DNA of 64,000 bases from Opitutus sp. GAS368. Its GTDB lineage: Bacteria > Verrucomicrobiota > Verrucomicrobiia > Opitutales > Opitutaceae. Shown in pieces: positions 55,500-63,469 of the stretch. Every line of letters begins with the position of its first letter. Positions within the stretch are counted from its first letter, which is position 1. Position numbers and translations under genes: made by a program. The notes under the pieces are model-generated. The model was not told the origin of the DNA and ran no database searches. It saw nothing but the letters and a program-made list of their open reading frames with translations. The DNA is taken from the NCBI RefSeq assembly GCF_900104925.1, contig NZ_LT629735.1, positions 248,001-312,000 on the forward strand, written 5' to 3'.

Positions 55500-56477
55500 T
55501 CACAGGACGTCCCTCCATTCCTGCCCGTAGAGCAGCACCTCGGGCTCGAGGTCGATGCCGCGGGCGTCCTTCACCCGGGCGCGGATCTTGCGGACGAGCC
55601 CGATGATGTCGGCGCTGGTCGCGTGGCCGCGGTTGACAATGAAATTGGCGTGCACGGCCGAGACCTCGGCGTCCCCCACCCGCTCGCCCTTGAGCCCGGC
55701 CTCGTCGATGAGCCGGCCGGCGGAAGTGCCCGGCGGATTCTTGAAGATGCAACCGGCGCTCGGCTCGCGCGGCTGGGACTCGACCCGCTTCTTCTGGTAG
55801 ACGTCGATTTGCCGGCGGATATCCGTCGGCCCGGCGCTGGCGGCGGGTTGTAGGACGGCGCCGAGTGCGATGGCCTCGTGCAGCTCGGCGCAATGCCGGT
55901 AATCCACGTGCATCGCCGCCTTCGGCATCACGCGCAGCTCGCCGGCGAAGCTCATCAGCTCCACCTCGGCGACGACATCGAACATCCAGCCGCCCATGGC
56001 GCCGGCGTTCATGCGCAGCGCGCCACCGACGTTGCCCGGGATGCCCTCGAGAAACTCAAAGCCCTTGCAGCCCGCCTTCGTCGCGAGGCCGCAGAGGTTC
56101 TTCAACCGCAACCCGGCCCCCACGCAAATGCGGCCGTCGGGCTGCGGCTCGAACTTCTGCCAGTGCTCGTGCGCCAGGCTGAGGACGAGCCCATCGACCC
56201 CGGCGTCGGGGATCACCAGGTTGGAGCCACGGCCGAGCATCAGCACCGGCAGGCCGCGGCGGTGCGCCGCGACGAGCAGGTGGCGCAGTTCCCCGACGCT
56301 GGCCGGCTCGGCGTAGACCCGGGCGGGGCCCCCGACGCGCATCGTCGTCTTCGGGCCGAGCATCTCGCGCTCGGCGAACCTGGTCGCCGGCGTGAGCAAC
56401 GGACGGACGGCCGCGACGAATTCATTCCACGCGGCCTCGCGCAAATCCAGGTCCGGGATTTTGGATATGGCGCTCAT
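55500..56477 (-). CDS. murB: UDP-N-acetylenolpyruvoylglucosamine reductase MurB
   Basis: 325 aa. FAD-binding pattern TTMRVGGPARVYAEPASVGE, VLMLGRGSNLVIPDAG, GIPGNVGGALRMNAGAMGGW, and a C-terminal SAGCIFKNPPGTSAGRLIDEAGLKG plus conserved VHANFIVNRG. The pattern SAGCIFKNP fits the type II (short) MurB. Reduces UDP-GlcNAc-enolpyruvate to UDP-MurNAc. Between murG and ddl. Confidence 0.95.
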   Translation of the reverse strand: MSAISKIPDLDLREAAWNEFVAAVRPLLTPATRFAEREMLGPKTTMRVGGPARVYAEPASVGELRHLLVAAHRRGLPVLMLGRGSNLVIPDAGVDGLVLSLAHEHWQKFEPQPDGRICVGAGLRLKNLCGLATKAGCKGFEFLEGIPGNVGGALRMNAGAMGGWMFDVVAEVELMSFAGELRVMPKAAMHVDYRHCAELHEAIALGAVLQPAASAGPTDIRRQIDVYQKKRVESQPREPSAGCIFKNPPGTSAGRLIDEAGLKGERVGDAEVSAVHANFIVNRGHATSADIIGLVRKIRARVKDARGIDLEPEVLLYGQEWRDVL

Positions 56478-56486
56478 CTGCTGAAA

Positions 56487-56540
56487 TGTAGGGTCGGCGC
56501 TAGTCGCCGGACCGGTCCGCCGGCAAGCGGCGACCCTACA
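56487..56540. repeat. TGTAGGGTCGG element in the dcw cluster
   Basis: TGTAGGGTCGGCGCTAGTCG faces CAAGCGGCGACCCTACA, matching the element inside mnmA (38052-38103). Sits between murG and murB. Confidence 0.9.
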
Positions 56541-56559
56541 AGGAGCTGCCGGGATGCGC

Positions 56560-57696
56560 TCATGGGGCGGAGGCGGCCGGCGTCGGCCGCAGGTGGCCCG
56601 GCGGCGGCGTGCCGGACGCGAGGCTCTCCAGATCGTGCACGATCGTGTCGATGCTGTTCTCCTGCGACATGCGGTGCAGGTTCAGGCGGAATTTGTTCAG
56701 CAGCCAGTCGTTGAAGATGACGTCGATCACCTCCTGGTGCAGGCCGGCCAGCGCGTGGTCGGCCACCACCACGCCGCCGCCCTGCTGCTCGAAATACGTG
56801 GCGTTGACCCACTGGTGGTTGTCGGCGGCGTGCGGATAGGGCATCAGGACGGCCGGCGTCTCGCAGCGGACGAGCTCGGCCAGCGTGCCGGCGCCGGCGC
56901 GGCTGAGCACGAGGTCGGCGGCCGACATCAGCACGCCCACGCGGTCGGAGAAGGCGACGAACGTGCTGCGGACCGCCTGGCCGCTCTTGCCGTGCAGCTC
57001 GCGCACGCCCTCGCTGCCCTTGCCGAGGCCGGTGACGCAGTAAACCTGGACGCCCTCGTGCGCGAGCGCCGCGAGGTTCTGCTCCGCCCACTGGTTGAGA
57101 TTGCCCGAGCCCTGGCTGCCGCCGAGGATCACCAGCAGCTTCTGCGCGGGATCCAGGCCGAGCCGGGCGCGGGCCTCGTCGCGCGGCAGGCGGGTGATCT
57201 CGTTGCGCACCGGCAGACCGGTATGACGGACCATGACCCCGCGGATGCCCGGCAAGCGGACGCCCGGAGGCAGATAAAGGCGGGCGGCGAAGCGCGAGAG
57301 CACGCGGATGGCGAGGCCCGGCACGCGGTTGGCCTCGTGAAGGGCGACCGGGATGCCGCGCAGGCGGCCCGCCAGGACCACGCCGGCGTTGGTGAAACCG
57401 CCGAAGCCGATGATCGCGTCGGGCCGCGTCGCCCGCATGAAACGCAGGCTGAAGAGCAGGCCCTGCGTCTGCTTCCAGTGGAAGCGCAGGTGGACGTCGG
57501 GCCGCCAGCCGAAGGGCGCGCTCGGCACGCGCTCGGCGGGCAGGTGCGGGTATTTCTCCACCAGGCGGGTGTCCACCTTCTTGTGGCTGATGAAGAGCGT
57601 GACGGTGTGGCCGCGCGCGACCAGTGCCTCGGCCAGCGCGATACCCGGCGAGAGGTGGCCGCCGGTGCCGCCGCAGGCGATGATGAACCTACTCAC
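56560..57696 (-). CDS. murG: UDP-N-acetylglucosamine transferase MurG
   Basis: 378 aa. ACGGTGGHLSPGIALAEAL, GFGGFTNAGVVLAG, HEANRVPGLA, and GGSQGSGNLNQW, SRAGAGTLAELVRCETPAVLMPYPHAAD. Transfers GlcNAc to lipid I to make lipid II at the inner face of the membrane. Follows ftsW after ~100 bp of repeat. Confidence 0.97.
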   Translation of the reverse strand: MSRFIIACGGTGGHLSPGIALAEALVARGHTVTLFISHKKVDTRLVEKYPHLPAERVPSAPFGWRPDVHLRFHWKQTQGLLFSLRFMRATRPDAIIGFGGFTNAGVVLAGRLRGIPVALHEANRVPGLAIRVLSRFAARLYLPPGVRLPGIRGVMVRHTGLPVRNEITRLPRDEARARLGLDPAQKLLVILGGSQGSGNLNQWAEQNLAALAHEGVQVYCVTGLGKGSEGVRELHGKSGQAVRSTFVAFSDRVGVLMSAADLVLSRAGAGTLAELVRCETPAVLMPYPHAADNHQWVNATYFEQQGGGVVVADHALAGLHQEVIDVIFNDWLLNKFRLNLHRMSQENSIDTIVHDLESLASGTPPPGHLRPTPAASAP

Positions 57697-57711
57697 GGAG
57701 TCACCTCCGTG

Positions 57712-57790
57712 AGAAACGCCAAATCACAAATGCCAAAGACCAAAGAACCCGCGGCTGGTTTTGGCGTCTGGCGTTTGGCGTTTTGAGATT
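57712..57790. repeat. AAACGCCAAATC inverted repeat
   Basis: GAAACGCCAAATCACAAATG and GGCGTCTGGCGTTTGGCG form an imperfect hairpin between murG and ftsW. Confidence 0.65.
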
Positions 57791-57796
57791 TAGCAG

Positions 57797-58951
57797 TCAC
57801 GCGATCACCTCGGTTAATGAACGTTTTCTGACCAGCGGCTTCGGCCGCTCCCAGGTGCGCTGGGAATTGATGATGACGCCGACCAGCAGGCCCATCAGGA
57901 GCAGGTTCGACCCGCCCGCGCTGATGAACGGCAGCGACATGCCCTTCGAAGGCAGCAGGCTGGTGACGACGCCGAGATTGATGATCGCCTGGAGGGTGAT
58001 GAGCAGCACACAGCCTGTGACCAGCAAAAACTGGAACAGGTTCGGCGCGCGGCGCACGTGCATCAGGCCCGCGACAAAGATCGTCACGAACAGGGCGACG
58101 GTGAGCAGCGTGAAGATGAGGCCCATTTCCTCGCCCATGATGGCGAAGATGTAGTCGGTGTGCGCCTCGGGCAGGAACGCGTTCTGCTGGCGGCCGTTGC
58201 CGAGGCCGACGCCGTCCACGCCGCCGGCGGCGAACGCCAGCAGCGCCTGCCACGGCTGGTAGCCGGTGCCCTGGCGGTTGGCCTCGGGGTCGAGAAAGGA
58301 CAGCACGCGCTGCAGGCGCACGGGATTGTTGGCCACGAGCACGATGAAGCCCAGCAACGCGGTCCCGATGCACGGCAGCAGGAACTTCAGCCGCGCCCCG
58401 GCGAGGTAGAGCAGGATGACGCCGATCGCGCCGAGCAGCATCGCCGCGCCGAAGTCCGGCTCGACGATCGCCAGCAGCGCGAAGACCCCGATCCACGCCA
58501 GCGGCAGCACGAAGCCGCGCCAGAAGTCATGGAGCCGGCTCTGGTTGACCGCCAGGTAGTGCGCGAGCGAGAAGATCAGCGCGAACTTGGCGAACTCCGT
58601 CATCTGCAGGCCGAGGCCGCCGATTCCGAGCCAGCGATGGCTGCCGTTGACCGGGTGCGTGAACAGCACCAGCACGAGCGAGACGAGCGAGACCGCCGCG
58701 ACCACCCAGGCGAACCGGCGCAGGTGCTCGAGGTCGGCGATGGCCACCAGCCAGCCGGCGCCGATGGCGAGCGCGAGGAAGATGAACTGCTTGTAGAGGT
58801 AGGCGTAGGGCCCGCCCTTGATGGGCGAGCTCGCGCTGAACAGCACCACGAGCCCAAGCGAGACCAAGGCCGCCACACAGACGACAATGACACTCGCGGG
58901 GGTGATCGTGAGAGGTCGGCGAAGAACAGCGGCGCTCGGCGAACCCACCAT
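57797..58951 (-). CDS. ftsW: Lipid II polymerase FtsW
   Basis: 384 aa with ten hydrophobic segments of the SEDS family. VLFSASSPIKGGPYAYLYKQ, GIGGLGLQMTEFAKFALIFS, IVEPDFGAAMLLG, VGLGNGRQQNAFLPEAHTDYIFAIMGEEMG, PSKGMSLPFISAGGSNLLLMGL. Glycosyltransferase that polymerises lipid II at the septum. Between murG and the LysM protein. Confidence 0.96.
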   Translation of the reverse strand: MVGSPSAAVLRRPLTITPASVIVVCVAALVSLGLVVLFSASSPIKGGPYAYLYKQFIFLALAIGAGWLVAIADLEHLRRFAWVVAAVSLVSLVLVLFTHPVNGSHRWLGIGGLGLQMTEFAKFALIFSLAHYLAVNQSRLHDFWRGFVLPLAWIGVFALLAIVEPDFGAAMLLGAIGVILLYLAGARLKFLLPCIGTALLGFIVLVANNPVRLQRVLSFLDPEANRQGTGYQPWQALLAFAAGGVDGVGLGNGRQQNAFLPEAHTDYIFAIMGEEMGLIFTLLTVALFVTIFVAGLMHVRRAPNLFQFLLVTGCVLLITLQAIINLGVVTSLLPSKGMSLPFISAGGSNLLLMGLLVGVIINSQRTWERPKPLVRKRSLTEVIA

Positions 58952-58963
58952 GGCGGGGACGGT

Positions 58964-59887
58964 TTAGTTCTTCGGCGGCGTGGGCTTGGCGTCTTCCACC
59001 TTGATCGTCGGCACCTCGGTGCCGGCGTTCTTCAGACCCGAATCGAGATCCTGGCCGGGCGGCGGCGGGGCGATTTCAAAGTGCGGGGTGGCGGCCGGCG
59101 TGGCCGTGGCGGTCTCGGGGGGCGCCGCCTTGGTCGTGCCGCCCTTGGCGGTCGACGCGGCGGTGGTCGTGCCCTTCGTGCCGACGGCCTTGAAGCCGGG
59201 GATGATGAGCTGCTGGCCGGCGCGGACCTTGGAGGGGTCGGTGATGTTGTTGGCCGCGGCGAGTTCGCCGAGGGTCACCTGGTATTTGCGCGCGATGATG
59301 CCGAGGCTCTCGCCGACGGCGACGGTGTGCTTCACGACCTCGCCGTTCGCGGGCTTGGCGGCGGCGGACGTCGCCTGGGTGAGCGTGCCGAGATCGCGCG
59401 GCTTGTCCGTGGCGGGAGCCGGCGCGGCGCCGGGCTTGCCCGGGATGATGAGCTTCTTGCCCGGCTGCAACGCGGCCCCGACGGGCAGGTTGTTGGCCTT
59501 GGCCAGCTCGGCGACGGTCAGGTGATTCTTTTTCGCGATGGTCCAGAGGCTGTCCCCCTTGCCCACCGTGTAGGTGCTGACGGGAGCGACCTCGGCGGTG
59601 GCCTTGGCGGGCATGATCGCGACGGCGTTGGCGGAACCGGGGCGGGTCGGCGCGGCGTGGCCGGCCGGCGAGGCCGGATTGTAACCGACGGTGCTTGTGC
59701 CCAGGTCAACCGGCTGCGGGGCCGTCGGGGTGAACGTCACGGGCTCGACCGCGGCGCCGGTGGGCATGGTGGCATCAGGCGTGGGAATGTTGCGCGGGCC
59801 GGACTGGCAGCCGGGGCTGGCAAAAATGAAGATAAACGCGAGCAGGTGCACGGCGACGACTGCTCCGAAGATCTGGAGGATTTTCAT
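58964..59887 (-). CDS. LysM-domain envelope protein in the dcw cluster
   Basis: 307 aa. N-terminal membrane helix or lipoprotein-like signal (FGAVVAVHLLAFIFIFASPGC, with a possible lipobox cysteine), a Pro/Thr/Ala-rich stretch, and two LysM domains at about residues 104-150 (TYTVGKGDSLWTIAKKNHLT) and 184-232 (KHTVAVGESLGIIARKYQVT), then a Pro-rich tail. LysM binds peptidoglycan. Between ftsW and the small ORFs, in the place where murD stands in many dcw clusters, so it may be a division-linked peptidoglycan-binding protein. Confidence 0.8.
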   Translation of the reverse strand: MKILQIFGAVVAVHLLAFIFIFASPGCQSGPRNIPTPDATMPTGAAVEPVTFTPTAPQPVDLGTSTVGYNPASPAGHAAPTRPGSANAVAIMPAKATAEVAPVSTYTVGKGDSLWTIAKKNHLTVAELAKANNLPVGAALQPGKKLIIPGKPGAAPAPATDKPRDLGTLTQATSAAAKPANGEVVKHTVAVGESLGIIARKYQVTLGELAAANNITDPSKVRAGQQLIIPGFKAVGTKGTTTAASTAKGGTTKAAPPETATATPAATPHFEIAPPPPGQDLDSGLKNAGTEVPTIKVEDAKPTPPKN

Positions 59888-59936
59888 GGCGATATATGAG
59901 GGCTGAGGTGGGAGATTTGCTATCTAAAAATGGGAG

Positions 59937-59956
59937 TTATTCACAGCTTTTCCACA
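59937..59956. promoter_or_regulatory. Pair of DnaA-box-like sites
   Basis: TTATTCACA (59937-59945) and TTTTCCACA (59948-59956) both fit TTWTNCACA and lie in the same orientation 2 bp apart, about 50 bp before the LysM gene. Could let DnaA affect the dcw genes; chance is possible. Confidence 0.35.
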
Positions 59957-60234
59957 ATGATCGGGAGGGCCTGCCGCCCCATCCCGGCGCCGGCTGGCTG
60001 GCCCGGAAAGGCGATGCCGGCTGGCGTGGGTGGTGTTGCCCGATGGCTTGGCAGATCATGGCGCGGACGATCCCACTCAGACACCTTCCGCGGGCTGGCG
60101 TTCGGGCTGGCGCCCCAAACGCGCGCAAGCGTCGCGGAAAGGTAAGTGTCGTGGGTGATCGGCATGAAAGAAAGAGCAGGTGTTCGCTGACAGCAAATTT
60201 AGGTAAGGTTCCGATTGATAGTATAAAGAACCTG
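59957..60234. other. Gap between the LysM gene and the small ORFs
   Basis: About 280 bp without a convincing gene. A 74-aa minus-strand frame (59941-60165, MPITHDTYLSATLARVWGAS) has no homology. From 60176 an inverted repeat with an AT-rich centre begins (see 60176-60249). Probably holds the promoter of the LysM-ftsW part of the cluster. Confidence 0.45.
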
Positions 60235-60249
60235 TCAGCGAACTCCTGC
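60176..60249. repeat. GCAGGNGTTCGCTGACAG inverted repeat with AT-rich centre
   Basis: The 18-bp arms 60176-60193 and 60232-60249 are reverse complements with one mismatch. Between them lies a ~38-bp AT-rich segment (AAATTTAGG...GATAGTATAAAG). The right arm overlaps the end of the small ORF at 60235. Confidence 0.7.
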
Positions 60250-60417
60250 GAAAGTCTTGGCGGTGCGCACCAGCGGGCCCTCGGGGACCGCCTGCCCCTT
60301 GCGGAGGCGGCGCAGCTTGGAAAGGGAGCGGACGATCGGCTGCCGCAGCAGGATGAGGCTGGTGCGGGTGACGTCGCGGAAACTGGGCGTGGCTTCGAAG
60401 TTGTAGTCGATGGGCAT
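60235..60417 (-). CDS. Small hypothetical protein in the dcw cluster (60 aa)
   Basis: MPIDYNFEATPSFRDVTRTS, then LILLRQPIVRSLSKLRRLRK, a basic amphipathic centre. Nine bases separate it from the small membrane ORF upstream. No family recognised; it could assist MraY or the division complex. Conservation in relatives would decide. Confidence 0.55.
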   Translation of the reverse strand: MPIDYNFEATPSFRDVTRTSLILLRQPIVRSLSKLRRLRKGQAVPEGPLVRTAKTFAGVR

Positions 60418-60426
60418 GGGAAAGGC

Positions 60427-60564
60427 TCAGGACCGCAGCCCAAGCACGATGAAGGTGGCGAAGACGCAGGCCCAGACGCCGACGGCGATCAGGGTGCCGG
60501 GGGGAAAAGCCGGGCGGGAAGCAGTGACGGAGGGCAAGGGTTGTTCGGCGGGATCATCCAGCAT
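60427..60564 (-). CDS. Small single-helix membrane protein (45 aa)
   Basis: MLDDPAEQPLPSVTASRPAF leads to one transmembrane helix (GTLIAVGVWACVFATFIVLG) and a two-residue tail. Size and layout recall small bitopic division proteins, but there is no leucine zipper as in FtsL. 36 bp after the mraY stop on the minus strand. Unannotated by length in most gene callers. Confidence 0.6.
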   Translation of the reverse strand: MLDDPAEQPLPSVTASRPAFPPGTLIAVGVWACVFATFIVLGLRS

Positions 60565-60600
60565 GGTGTGAGGGGGTTGAAGTGAAGACGGGTGGGAAAA

Positions 60601-61716
60601 TCAGCGGAGCTTGAGCGTTGCCAGCCCGGCCAGGGCGAAGCCGAGCGAGAGGACCCAGAAGCGCAGGACGACCTTCGTCTCCGGCCAGCCGCGCTTCTGG
60701 AAATGGTGGTGGATCGGCGCCATGAGGAAGAGCCGACGGCCCGTGCCGGTGCGGCGTTTCGTCCACTTGAACCAGCCGACCTGGAGGATGACCGAAAGCG
60801 CCTCCAGCACGAAGACCCCGCCGACAATCACCAGGGTGAGCGGCTGATGGATCATGAAGGCCATGACGCCGATGAGGCCGCCGAGGGCGAGCGAACCGGT
60901 GTCGCCCATGAACACCTCGGCCGGGTGCGAGTTGAACCAGAGGAAAGCCATGCACGCGCCGATCAGCGCGCCGCAGATCACGGTGAGCTCGCTCGTGCCC
61001 GGCACGTAGCTGATGAGCAGGTATTGGGCGGCGATGCTGTTGTCCGCGACGTAAGCCATGATGCCGAACACCAGCGCGACGGTGATCGTGCAGCCGACCG
61101 CCAGGCCGTCGAGGCCGTCGGTCAGGTTGATGGCGTTGCTGAAGCCGACGATCCAGAGGTAGATCAGCACCAGCAGCAGCCACCACGGCATATAGGGAAT
61201 GAGCGCGGTCTTGAGGAAGGGCACCCAGAGCTCGCGGATCTTGGCCGAGCTCTGCGGGTGCCAGAGCAGCACGCCGAGCGCCACCAGCGTGGCGAGCGAT
61301 TGCCAGGCGATCTTTTCCCAGGAGCGGATGCCGTCCTTGTTCTTGTGCACGACCTTCAGGTAGTCGTCGCGCCAGCCCGGCACCGTCAGGGCCGTGTAGA
61401 CGAAAAGGGCGACGACCGTCCAGACGTTCGGCTCGGCCCAGAGCGCGGAGCTGGCGAAGACCGCGATGAAAATGATGAGCCCGCCCATCGTCGGCGTGTG
61501 CTTCTTGTCGAAGTAGGTCGCGCCCAGCGCCCCGGTGCGCTCGTCGATGTAACCGTGGCCGAACTTCAGCGCGCGGAAGCGGCCGATGAGCCATGGGCCG
61601 ACGAGAAAGCCGATCACCAGCGCCGTGCCCGTCGCCATGACGGCGCGGAAGAGGTGCGACCCAAAGAGTCGCAGGGGGCCCCAGAGGTGCGCGTAGTTGG
61701 CGAGATAGCTAAGCAT
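60601..61716 (-). CDS. mraY: Phospho-N-acetylmuramoyl-pentapeptide transferase MraY
   Basis: 371 aa. Ten hydrophobic segments; FDKKHTPTMGGLIIF, VPGWRDDYLKVVHKNK, NAINLTDGLDGLAVGC, FNSHPAEVFMGDTGSLALGG, APIHHHFQKRGWPETKVV. Transfers phospho-MurNAc-pentapeptide to undecaprenyl phosphate to make lipid I. The ATG at 61716 starts LSYLANYAHLWG; the frame is open to 61980 without conservation. Overlaps the stop of the small ORF by 8 bp. Confidence 0.97.
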   Translation of the reverse strand: MLSYLANYAHLWGPLRLFGSHLFRAVMATGTALVIGFLVGPWLIGRFRALKFGHGYIDERTGALGATYFDKKHTPTMGGLIIFIAVFASSALWAEPNVWTVVALFVYTALTVPGWRDDYLKVVHKNKDGIRSWEKIAWQSLATLVALGVLLWHPQSSAKIRELWVPFLKTALIPYMPWWLLLVLIYLWIVGFSNAINLTDGLDGLAVGCTITVALVFGIMAYVADNSIAAQYLLISYVPGTSELTVICGALIGACMAFLWFNSHPAEVFMGDTGSLALGGLIGVMAFMIHQPLTLVIVGGVFVLEALSVILQVGWFKWTKRRTGTGRRLFLMAPIHHHFQKRGWPETKVVLRFWVLSLGFALAGLATLKLR

Positions 61717-61903
61717 GGCGGGCCTGGATCTGCTGGAGGGTCTGCCAGATGCCCGCGCGCGGGCACGGCGCCGGCGTGCGGCGCGGCCATTCGCACCAGC
61801 GCGGCTCGAAGGGCGGCGTGGAGCCGGTGTCCGTCTTCGCCGGCACCGGACGGGTGGCCATGAGCCGGGCGGCCGCGGAGGTGGGGCTGAAATTAGTGCG
61901 CAT
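61709..61903 (-). CDS. Small hypothetical protein upstream of mraY (64 aa)
   Basis: MRTNFSPTSAAARLMATRPV to ...QTLQQIQARHA. It overlaps mraY by 8 bp and the preceding small ORF by 11 bp, so it lies in a chain of overlapping genes. Rich in Pro/Arg/Trp; no motif recognised. The coupling argues it is translated. Confidence 0.55.
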   Translation of the reverse strand: MRTNFSPTSAAARLMATRPVPAKTDTGSTPPFEPRWCEWPRRTPAPCPRAGIWQTLQQIQARHA

Positions 61904-62096
61904 GGGGCAGGGCTTTGGGGCCGGTCGCGGACCACAGGCTCCCGCGGGCCGCCGGCCGGCCGCGCGACAACATCGCGCACCAGCGGCTGTTCTTGAGCTG
62001 GATGGCGGCGAGGTGCTGGGTGTAACGGCGCAGCGCCTCGTCGCGCGCGGCGACGAACCGGCCGGCCTGGGCGGAGGGAGCGGGATCAGTGGGCAT
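61893..62096 (-). CDS. Small hypothetical protein after murF (67 aa)
   Basis: MPTDPAPSAQAGRFVAARDE, then ALRRYTQHLAAIQLKNSRWC: an amphipathic helical region and a basic tail. It overlaps the murF end by 11 bp and the next small ORF by 11 bp. No family recognised. Confidence 0.55.
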   Translation of the reverse strand: MPTDPAPSAQAGRFVAARDEALRRYTQHLAAIQLKNSRWCAMLSRGRPAARGSLWSATGPKALPHAH

Positions 62097-63459
62097 GGGC
62101 GGGAGCGTGCGGATCGAGCACGGTTTCGAGTTGGTAGCGGCGGCTGCCTTTCAGGAAGACGGCACCCTTGAAGCCGGCGAGGCGCTCGCGCACCGGCGCG
62201 ACGTCGGCGATGACGGCGACCTGGGCCGGATCGTTGCCGTTTTCGAGCAGGCCCTCGCGGAGCGCGGCGGCCTGACTGCCGAGGGCGAAGAGGAAGTCGC
62301 CGCGCCGGAGGTGCAGCAGCCGGCCGAGCGAGCGGTGATAGGTGGCCGAGTCGGCGCCGAGTTCCTCCATCGAGCCGAGCACGTAGAGCCGCGGCAGGTC
62401 GGCCGGCACCGCCCCGTTGAATGCGTCGATCGCGTCGGTCATCGCGGCCGGGTTGGCGTTGTAGAAATCGCAATACACCGTGGCCTCGCCGCTCTGGCGG
62501 AGTTCGCCGCGCCACTTCGAGGGCGCCCAGTTTTCCAAGCGGGTCTGCAAAGCCGCGTCCTTCACGCCCAGCTCGGAAGCGAGCGTCAGGGCCAGCGCCG
62601 CGTTCTGCGCCATGCCGGCCGAGACGCGGCGGAGGACAAAGCGGCGGCGGCCCTCGAACGTCACCTCGGTGCGCTCGGGGCGATGGAAGACGCTGAATTT
62701 CACGGTGCGGGCCGGCACCTTGGCCGGGCCCTCGCTCTCCGGCACCAGCACGAGCGGGTTGGCCAGCGTCCGGAACGGCTCGTGGGCCCAGCAGGAAACG
62801 GGAAACACGGCGAGGCCGCCGGCGCGGTTGGCCGCGGGCAGCCGGGCCTTCTCGGCCGCCACGCCCGCCAGCGAGCCGAGTTTCTCGAGGTGCGCCGGCG
62901 CCACGAGAGTGACGACGCTGTGGTCGGGCTCGATCATCTCGGCCAGGCCGGCCATCTCGCCGGGCAGGCTGATGCCGGCCTCGATGACGGCCGCGCGATG
63001 CGCGGCGTCGAGCCGCGTGAGCGTCAGCGGGACGCCGATGTGATTGTTCAGGTTGCCCTCGGTCGCGAGGACGTCGGGGCTGCCGCCGAGCAGCAGCGCC
63101 AGCAGGTCCTTCGTCGAGGTCTTGCCCACGCTGCCGGTCACGCCGACCACGGTGCCGTGGAATTCGCGGCGGTGTTCGCGGGCGATGCGCTGGAAGGCGC
63201 CGAGCGGGTCGGCCGTCACCAGTTGCGGCAGCGTCGTCCCGGTGACCTCGCGGCCGACGAGCGCGGCGACCGCCCCACCCTGCTGCGCGCCCTTGAGAAA
63301 ATCATGGCCGTCGCGCCGGTCCGTCCGGAGCGCGACAAACACCTGCCCCGCGCTCAGCGTGCGCGTGTCCTGGTTGAAGCCCGTGACCGCCCCGCCGGGA
63401 ATGCGGGTCCAAGACCCGCCGGTCCACGTGGCGAGTTTTTCTGGGGAGAAGGCGGGCAT
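62086..63459 (-). CDS. murF: UDP-MurNAc-tripeptide--D-Ala-D-Ala ligase MurF
   Basis: 457 aa. ATP-binding GVTGSVGKTSTKDLL, GNLNNHIGVPLTL, GISLPGEMAGLAEMI, YNANPAAMTDAIDAF, LGSMEELGADSATYHRSLG. Adds D-Ala-D-Ala to the tripeptide. 10 bp after murE; its stop overlaps the small ORF. Confidence 0.96.
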   Translation of the reverse strand: MPAFSPEKLATWTGGSWTRIPGGAVTGFNQDTRTLSAGQVFVALRTDRRDGHDFLKGAQQGGAVAALVGREVTGTTLPQLVTADPLGAFQRIAREHRREFHGTVVGVTGSVGKTSTKDLLALLLGGSPDVLATEGNLNNHIGVPLTLTRLDAAHRAAVIEAGISLPGEMAGLAEMIEPDHSVVTLVAPAHLEKLGSLAGVAAEKARLPAANRAGGLAVFPVSCWAHEPFRTLANPLVLVPESEGPAKVPARTVKFSVFHRPERTEVTFEGRRRFVLRRVSAGMAQNAALALTLASELGVKDAALQTRLENWAPSKWRGELRQSGEATVYCDFYNANPAAMTDAIDAFNGAVPADLPRLYVLGSMEELGADSATYHRSLGRLLHLRRGDFLFALGSQAAALREGLLENGNDPAQVAVIADVAPVRERLAGFKGAVFLKGSRRYQLETVLDPHAPAHAH

Positions 63460-63469
63460 AGTCGGGAGC

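Noticed and set aside
59941-60165. 74-aa minus-strand frame in the gap before the LysM gene
   Set aside because: No homology and overlaps DnaA-box-like sites; not listed as a gene.
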